Shown in pieces: positions 22,839 through 27,345 of a stretch of 27,345 nucleotides of DNA. The notes below the pieces were generated by a model. The model did not search any database. It was not told the origin of the DNA and worked only from the letters and a program-made list of their open reading frames with translations. Where the stretch lies: contig JBHLQS010000019.1 of the NCBI GenBank assembly GCA_048883405.1, positions 1 to 27,345 on the forward strand. The letters run 5' to 3'. The first letter of the stretch is position 1. Every line of letters begins with the position of its first letter. The DNA is from SMTZ1-83 sp048883405 (lineage in GTDB: Archaea; Asgardarchaeota; Thorarchaeia; Thorarchaeales; Thorarchaeaceae). A program made the position numbers and the translations under genes.

Positions 22839-23570
22839 TCATGATTCCTTGATTTTCTTGATTGCACCGCCTGGAGCTACTCCCTTGGGGCAGACCTTTA
22901 CACAGTTGTAGATCAGATCGCAAAGTGGTGCACCTTCAGAAGATTTTGCAGACTCCAGATATTTATTCGACCCTTCAATTCTAGAGTCTTGGGAGAAGCG
23001 CCATGCCTTCGCCAGTGCCGCCGGTCCGAGATAATCCTCTCTCTTTGCATTGATGGGACAAGAACCAAAGCAGAGCGCGCACATGATACAGTTCACATAT
23101 CGCTCAATTCTTTTTCGTTCTGTTGGGCTTTGAACTCGTGGTTCATCACCACTTGCGGGTTCAGCCCAGAGTTCTAACGATTCCAACGCATCATAGAATC
23201 TTGTCATGTCAACGACCAAGTCTTTTAGAATAGGTAGATTCGGCAGAGGTTCTACAAGGATCTCAGTTTCTGGATTCCATCCGGTAGGAGCATCAATCAA
23301 AGCCGCAAAGGATTTGAGATTTGGAGAGACATTTTTCAGCGAACTGACTTGACTCCTGCAAGCAAGTACTGGAATCTTGTTTACGAGCATTGCGCAACTC
23401 CCACATACTGCCCCCCTGCATGAGTATCTGAAGGCAAGTGACTCATCCATGTAATCCTGAATCTGAAAGAGTGCATCCAATACTGTCATCCCTTTACGAA
23501 GGTCGACTTTATACAGGTCATAGTGAGTGATCTCCTTGCCTTCTCGACTGCGTGCTACCCTAAACATCAT
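22839..23570 (-). CDS. sdhB: Succinate dehydrogenase/fumarate reductase iron-sulfur subunit
   Basis: 243 residues, the usual SdhB/FrdB length. The N-terminal ferredoxin domain carries C51, C56, C59 and C71 (CRGAVCGSCAMLV...LAC) for the 2Fe-2S centre. The C-terminal domain has C161-IM-C164-AL-C167-FGS-C171-P and C217-DLIYN-C223-VKV-C227-PKG. By analogy with E. coli SdhB, C161/C164/C167/C227 would hold the 4Fe-4S centre and C171/C217/C223 the 3Fe-4S centre, so the full electron wire is present. The start overlaps the sdhA stop (TGATG), implying translational coupling. It is last in the korB-fumC-sdhA-sdhB operon; no membrane-anchor gene follows. Confidence 0.96.
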   Translation of the reverse strand: MMFRVARSREGKEITHYDLYKVDLRKGMTVLDALFQIQDYMDESLAFRYSCRGAVCGSCAMLVNKIPVLACRSQVSSLKNVSPNLKSFAALIDAPTGWNPETEILVEPLPNLPILKDLVVDMTRFYDALESLELWAEPASGDEPRVQSPTERKRIERYVNCIMCALCFGSCPINAKREDYLGPAALAKAWRFSQDSRIEGSNKYLESAKSSEGAPLCDLIYNCVKVCPKGVAPGGAIKKIKES

Positions 23571-25270
23571 CAGTACTTCCTCTCCTTTACCTCAAACATT
23601 CCGAGATTGACATCAATATACTCTGCCTTCAAAAAATCATCAATCATTGTCACCAGAGAATGCTTCAGGAAGTTTTCATCATCTCTGGTTCCATAATCGA
23701 CTCGCCAGTGCGCGCCCCTACTCTCCCGTCGCATCAGAGCGGTCATTGTTATGACCTCGGCAAGTTGCAGCATATTCTCCAGTTCTAATGCTCTTACAAG
23801 TGAGTAGTTGAACTGAGTGTCGCATTTTGGAAGTGCAATGTTCTCATATCGCTCCTTCAGGAATCGAATCGCCTTCAAGGCAGACTCCAATGTTTCTTGG
23901 TCCCGGAACACTCCGACTTCATTATCCATGATTTTACCCATCTCTTCCTTGATCTCGGCATGTGACTCCCCCGATTCTCTCAGAAGCATGGACTGAATCT
24001 TCTCTCTCATAGCAAATGCGGCATCATCCACTGTGCATGCATCGACCTCCTTGGCATTGGAAACATACTCTCCAATCTTCTGTCCGACCAGTCGGCCAAA
24101 CACGAGAGTTTCCAGAAGTGAGTTACCACCGAGTCTGTTCGCACCATGAACGCTCATGCAAGCTGTTTCGCCCACTGTGAAGAGACCATCAAGAGGCGTT
24201 TCACCATCCTTATTGCAGTGAATGCCACCCATTGAGTAATGCTGTCCAGGACGAACCGGAATTGGCTCGTCAATAGGATCAACCCCAGCGAAGTACATTG
24301 ATATTTCCCGGATGCCGGGTAATCGCTCCATGATCTTGTCTTTGCCTAGATGCCTCAGATCAAGATGAACATAGTAATCATCGAATCCTCTGCCTTCGTT
24401 AATCTCAGTCTGAATAGCTCTAGCCACAATATCTCTTGGTGCCAGCTCCATGTCTTTTGGAGCGTACTTGTCCATGAACCTTTTGCCTTCCTTGTTAAGG
24501 AGATACGCTCCTTCGCCCCGAGCACCCTCAGTGATGAGAATGCTTGATGGCACTAGTGTCGTGGGATGAAACTGAACGAATTCCATATCCTTGAGCGGAA
24601 CACCCGCCCGCAAGGCGATGGCAGCACCATCACCTGTGTTGATGAGCGCATTGGTGGAATGCCCGTAAACACGCCCAAAACCCCCTGTCGCGAGAACAAC
24701 AGCTTTGCCTGTGAATCCATGTATCTCACCCGTGGCTATCTCAAGAGCAGTGACACCGCAGACGCGTTCTTCAGATTTGACAAGGGAGGTGACGAACCAT
24801 TCGTGGTAGAACCGCACTCCTAGTCTGAGCGCTTGTTCGAAAGTCGTATGGAGCAGATTGTGTCCCGTCCTATCTGCGGCGTAACATGTTCGCGGATAGG
24901 CAGCCCCACCAAAGGGTCGCTGTGCGATGCGTCCGTCCTCAGTTCTGGAGAAGGCTGTGCCCCACTGCTCATTCTCAATTACTGCCCGTGGAGCTTCTTT
25001 GGCCATAACCTCAACTACATCTTGGTCCGCCAGATAATCTGAGCCCTTGACTGTATCAAAAGCATGTGATTCCCAAGAGTCATTTGGACTAAGTGATGCA
25101 TTGATGCCACCCTGAGCGGCGACAGAATGAGATCTCAATGGATACACCTTCGTCAGAACTGCCACGTCATATTGCCCAGTCAGCTGAATGGCGACACGCA
25201 GACCTGAGAGACCTGCACCAATGACCAAGACATCATGATTATGATTCGTCTTAACAACCTCCTCTTTCAC
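23570..25270 (-). CDS. sdhA: Succinate dehydrogenase/fumarate reductase flavoprotein subunit
   Basis: 566 residues. FAD-binding GAGLSG at 18-23. RSHSVAAQGG at 46-55 includes H48, the expected covalent FAD-attachment histidine. FHPTT is at 234-238. EGARGEG is at 248-254 with R251, the equivalent of the proton-shuttling Arg. QHYSMGG is at 343-349 and GANRLGGNSL at 377-386 (substrate-binding His and Arg). All catalytic residues seem intact. It interconverts succinate and fumarate with electrons passed to SdhB. GTG start: the GTGA overlap with the fumC stop (25267-25270) supports both the start and coupled translation, and GAGG lies a few bases upstream. The direction of the reaction in vivo cannot be read from sequence. 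Confidence 0.96.
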   Translation of the reverse strand: MKEEVVKTNHNHDVLVIGAGLSGLRVAIQLTGQYDVAVLTKVYPLRSHSVAAQGGINASLSPNDSWESHAFDTVKGSDYLADQDVVEVMAKEAPRAVIENEQWGTAFSRTEDGRIAQRPFGGAAYPRTCYAADRTGHNLLHTTFEQALRLGVRFYHEWFVTSLVKSEERVCGVTALEIATGEIHGFTGKAVVLATGGFGRVYGHSTNALINTGDGAAIALRAGVPLKDMEFVQFHPTTLVPSSILITEGARGEGAYLLNKEGKRFMDKYAPKDMELAPRDIVARAIQTEINEGRGFDDYYVHLDLRHLGKDKIMERLPGIREISMYFAGVDPIDEPIPVRPGQHYSMGGIHCNKDGETPLDGLFTVGETACMSVHGANRLGGNSLLETLVFGRLVGQKIGEYVSNAKEVDACTVDDAAFAMREKIQSMLLRESGESHAEIKEEMGKIMDNEVGVFRDQETLESALKAIRFLKERYENIALPKCDTQFNYSLVRALELENMLQLAEVITMTALMRRESRGAHWRVDYGTRDDENFLKHSLVTMIDDFLKAEYIDVNLGMFEVKERKY

Positions 25271-26655
25271 ACCATCTTCCTCGGATCAAGGAGAGCATCG
25301 AGGTCTCCCTCAATCTCAATTCCCATCTCTTCGACTGTTTCTCGGATGCTCTTTCCGGTTTCATACGCCTTTTTCGCAACCTCGCCAGCCCTGTCATACC
25401 CTATGACAGGTGACAGTCTTGTCACAATCATCAGGCTTCTCTTGAGTTGCTGCTCAATTCTGTCTTCATTCGCCTTGAGATCAGCCAAGCAATGTAGCCT
25501 GAAAGATTTGATTCCATTTGAAAGGATGCCAATCGCATCTAGAATATTGACAATAATAACAGGCTTCGATATGTTCAAGTCAAGAATGCTGCCTTGACTC
25601 TCCGCAAATGAAACCACTGCATCATGACCAATAACCTGTGCACATACCTGTATCAATGCCTCTGCTTGTGTTGGGTTGATCTTCCCAGGCATTATTGAGG
25701 AGCCCGGCTCGTTCTGAGGAAGGATTAGCTCGCCAAGCCCTGCACGTGGTCCGCTGCCCATCCAGCGGATATCATTAGCCATCTTAATGCATGCAAGAGC
25801 AAGAAGTCGCAGGCTGGAACTCAGGCGAACCATTGCGCGGTGTGAAGCAATGCCTTCAGCCTTTACAGCGCTTGTGCGAATCGGAAGCCTGACGAATTTC
25901 GCCAAATGCTTTGCAGCCTTCTCTGCGAATCCTTCTGGAGCATTGAGACCGGTCCCCAGTGCTGTGCCTCCAATAGGCACCACGACAAGCTCGTCGCGTG
26001 CAGCCTGCAGGTCGGCCATATTATTGACCATCTGGGTTCTGTAGACATCAAACTCCATAGACAGAGGAATTGGAACAGCATCTTGCAGATGTGTGCGACC
26101 GACCTTTACAATCTCACTGAATTCCTTCGCCTTCTCATCGAGACCGTAAATTAACTTCTCAAGTTCTGGCATCAACTCGTTTGTCAGTCTCTCAAGTGCC
26201 GCTACATGCATCGCAGTAGGTATGACATCATTGGAGGATTGCCCAAAGTTGACATGATCATTCGGATGAACAGGTTTCTTCTTTCCTCGAGGCTTGCCTA
26301 ATATCTCATTGGCTCTGTTGGCCAAAACCTCATTCATATTCATATTAGACTGAGTTCCTGAGCCTGTCTGAAAGACATCGATTGGAAATTGGTCAAGCAT
26401 CTTTCCGTCTTTGAGAATTTCATCGACAGCTTGCTGAATCGCTTTTCCAATCTCTGGCGAAATCGTCCCAAGATCCATATTTGCCAGAAGGCATGCCTTC
26501 TTCACTGTGGCAAGTGCGAGAATGAATTGTTCAGGCATCCTGCGACCACTGATTTTGAAGTTTGTGAGGGCACGTTGAGTGTTAATTCCCCAATATGCCT
26601 CAGCAGGAACTTCCAGTTCTCCGAGAACATCCTTCTCAATCCTATTCTTTGTCAT
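25267..26655 (-). CDS. fumC: Class II fumarate hydratase
   Basis: 462 residues, the standard class II fumarase length. It hydrates fumarate to malate without an iron-sulfur cluster. Signatures: TGSGTQSNMNMNEV at 97-110, GQSSNDVIPTAMH at 138-150, GRTHLQDA at 186-193, and the superfamily loop GSSIMPGKINPTQAEA at 318-333. NPTQ rather than NPVIPE points to fumarase instead of aspartate ammonia-lyase. It sits between korB and sdhA: 27 bp after korB and overlapping sdhA by 4 bp. The oxygen-tolerant class II enzyme is notable next to a ferredoxin-dependent oxidoreductase. Confidence 0.95.
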   Translation of the reverse strand: MTKNRIEKDVLGELEVPAEAYWGINTQRALTNFKISGRRMPEQFILALATVKKACLLANMDLGTISPEIGKAIQQAVDEILKDGKMLDQFPIDVFQTGSGTQSNMNMNEVLANRANEILGKPRGKKKPVHPNDHVNFGQSSNDVIPTAMHVAALERLTNELMPELEKLIYGLDEKAKEFSEIVKVGRTHLQDAVPIPLSMEFDVYRTQMVNNMADLQAARDELVVVPIGGTALGTGLNAPEGFAEKAAKHLAKFVRLPIRTSAVKAEGIASHRAMVRLSSSLRLLALACIKMANDIRWMGSGPRAGLGELILPQNEPGSSIMPGKINPTQAEALIQVCAQVIGHDAVVSFAESQGSILDLNISKPVIIVNILDAIGILSNGIKSFRLHCLADLKANEDRIEQQLKRSLMIVTRLSPVIGYDRAGEVAKKAYETGKSIRETVEEMGIEIEGDLDALLDPRKMV

Positions 26656-26682
26656 TGGAAACCACTTCTTGGGAGTCCCAAT

Positions 26683-27345
26683 CTATAGGACTAGCTCATC
26701 AATGATAGCCTGAACCTCTTTGATATCCGTCTTATGGTCGCGGAGGCGTCCATCTGCAGGAAGTGCAAGACTAGCGGCTAGTGTAGGCGCATTCTCTTCA
26801 AAGAACACTCCGATAGGAATCTTCTCACCATTGCTAAAGGCCTTCTCGAGAGCTGCTATCTTGTCAGTGATATCATGCCCATTGTCCTGAAGAGTGTACG
26901 TATGCTCATTATAGAATTTCCAGTTCAATACTCGATTCCATGTCTGACATGGCTGCAAAATGTCCACGAGGGCAAATCCCTTGTGTTTCATCGCCCTTCT
27001 CATTAATGCGACAAGACCTTTCTGATCGCCCGAGAAGCCCCGGGCGACAAATGTTGCACCGGCCGTCAAAGCGTACGCTACTATGTTTACGGGATTCATA
27101 GGAGCCCCAGCCTCGGGTGGCGAGGTTTTCGACACATATCCTCTTGGCGCAGAAGGTGAGAATTGACCCTTGGTGAGTCCCATCACCCCATTGTTGTGAA
27201 GAAAAACTGAGATGTTCACATTTCGCCTAGCTGCATGCAGGAGATGACCCAATCCCTCTCCCAATGTATCTCCATCTCCGACATGGACAAGAACCTTCAG
27301 GTCGAGATTCGCAAGATGGACACCTTGTGCAACAGCCATCGATCT
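26683..27345 (-). CDS. korB: 2-oxoacid:ferredoxin oxidoreductase beta (TPP) subunit, 5' end beyond window
   Basis: 220 visible codons, including two upstream of the ATG at 27339; the frame is still open (Arg-Ser) at the window edge, and family members have some 60-90 more residues before this point. The TPP-binding pair is present: GDGD at 21-24 (counted from the internal Met) and NN at 49-50, about 25 residues later, followed by GVMGLTKGQFSP. GLGHLLHAARRN between them is typical of the Kor/Vor/Por beta family. It decarboxylates a 2-oxoacid, forming the acyl-CoA with its alpha partner and ferredoxin. The following fumarase and SdhAB make 2-oxoglutarate the likeliest substrate, but pyruvate or branched-chain acids are not excluded by sequence. 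The alpha subunit would be expected upstream, outside the window. Confidence 0.9.
   Translation of the reverse strand, partial: RSMAVAQGVHLANLDLKVLVHVGDGDTLGEGLGHLLHAARRNVNISVFLHNNGVMGLTKGQFSPSAPRGYVSKTSPPEAGAPMNPVNIVAYALTAGATFVARGFSGDQKGLVALMRRAMKHKGFALVDILQPCQTWNRVLNWKFYNEHTYTLQDNGHDITDKIAALEKAFSNGEKIPIGVFFEENAPTLAASLALPADGRLRDHKTDIKEVQAIIDELVL

Noticed and set aside
25267..26655. Aspartate ammonia-lyase instead of fumarase
   Set aside because: The superfamily loop continues NPTQAEA, as in class II fumarases, and the gene is linked to SdhA/SdhB.

Overview
The window looks archaeal. It opens with the tail of ribosomal protein S17e, a family found in archaea and eukaryotes but not bacteria. 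It closes with a ferredoxin-dependent 2-oxoacid oxidoreductase subunit. Several genes have strong GGAGG-type ribosome binding sites with TTG or GTG starts, AT-rich TATA-like boxes lie upstream of some genes, and a huge sequon-rich, cysteine-poor surface protein dominates. Giant secreted repeat proteins together with a mixed central metabolism would fit an Asgard-type archaeon such as a Thorarchaeote, but the sequence alone does not fix the lineage.

Layout: (1) 1-240, 3' part of rps17e (+). (2) 279-2981 (-), a membrane protein that joins a glutamine-amidotransferase-like ectodomain to a polysaccharide-flippase-like polytopic region. (3) 3048-4163 (+), a solitary beta-class DNA amino-methyltransferase that shares a short AT-rich intergenic promoter region with (2). 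(4) 4173-20600 (-), one unbroken 5475-codon gene, 60% of the window. It encodes a signal peptide, an N-terminal region, 27 tandem domains of about 100 residues (residues 492-3182), a second zone of about 18-19 looser beta-rich repeats (about 3183-5202), one transmembrane helix (about 5203-5225) and a 250-residue cytoplasmic tail. (5) 20601-20978, a 378-bp spacer. (6) 20979-21560 (+), a small polytopic membrane protein whose 3' end overlaps (7), an MscS channel at 21501-22406 (-). (8) 22604-22828 (+), a one-helix mini-protein. (9) 22839-27345 (-), a tightly packed TCA-type operon read in the order korB-like, fumC, sdhA, sdhB.

The metabolic operon makes biochemical sense: 2-oxoglutarate (or another 2-oxoacid) oxidation by a ferredoxin oxidoreductase, fumarate hydration, and succinate/fumarate interconversion. 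No SdhC/D membrane anchor follows sdhB.

The most remarkable object is the giant surface protein. Inside its 27-domain array is an exact 1491-bp (497-codon, five-domain) higher-order repeat present three times. Its junctions fall in the middle of a domain, and there is a 95-nt perfectly identical tract between copies 1 and 3 where copy 2 differs. The gene therefore appears to be still growing or being homogenised by recombination. Every one of the 27 domains keeps one Trp, and 26 of 27 keep an Asp-x-Asp motif.
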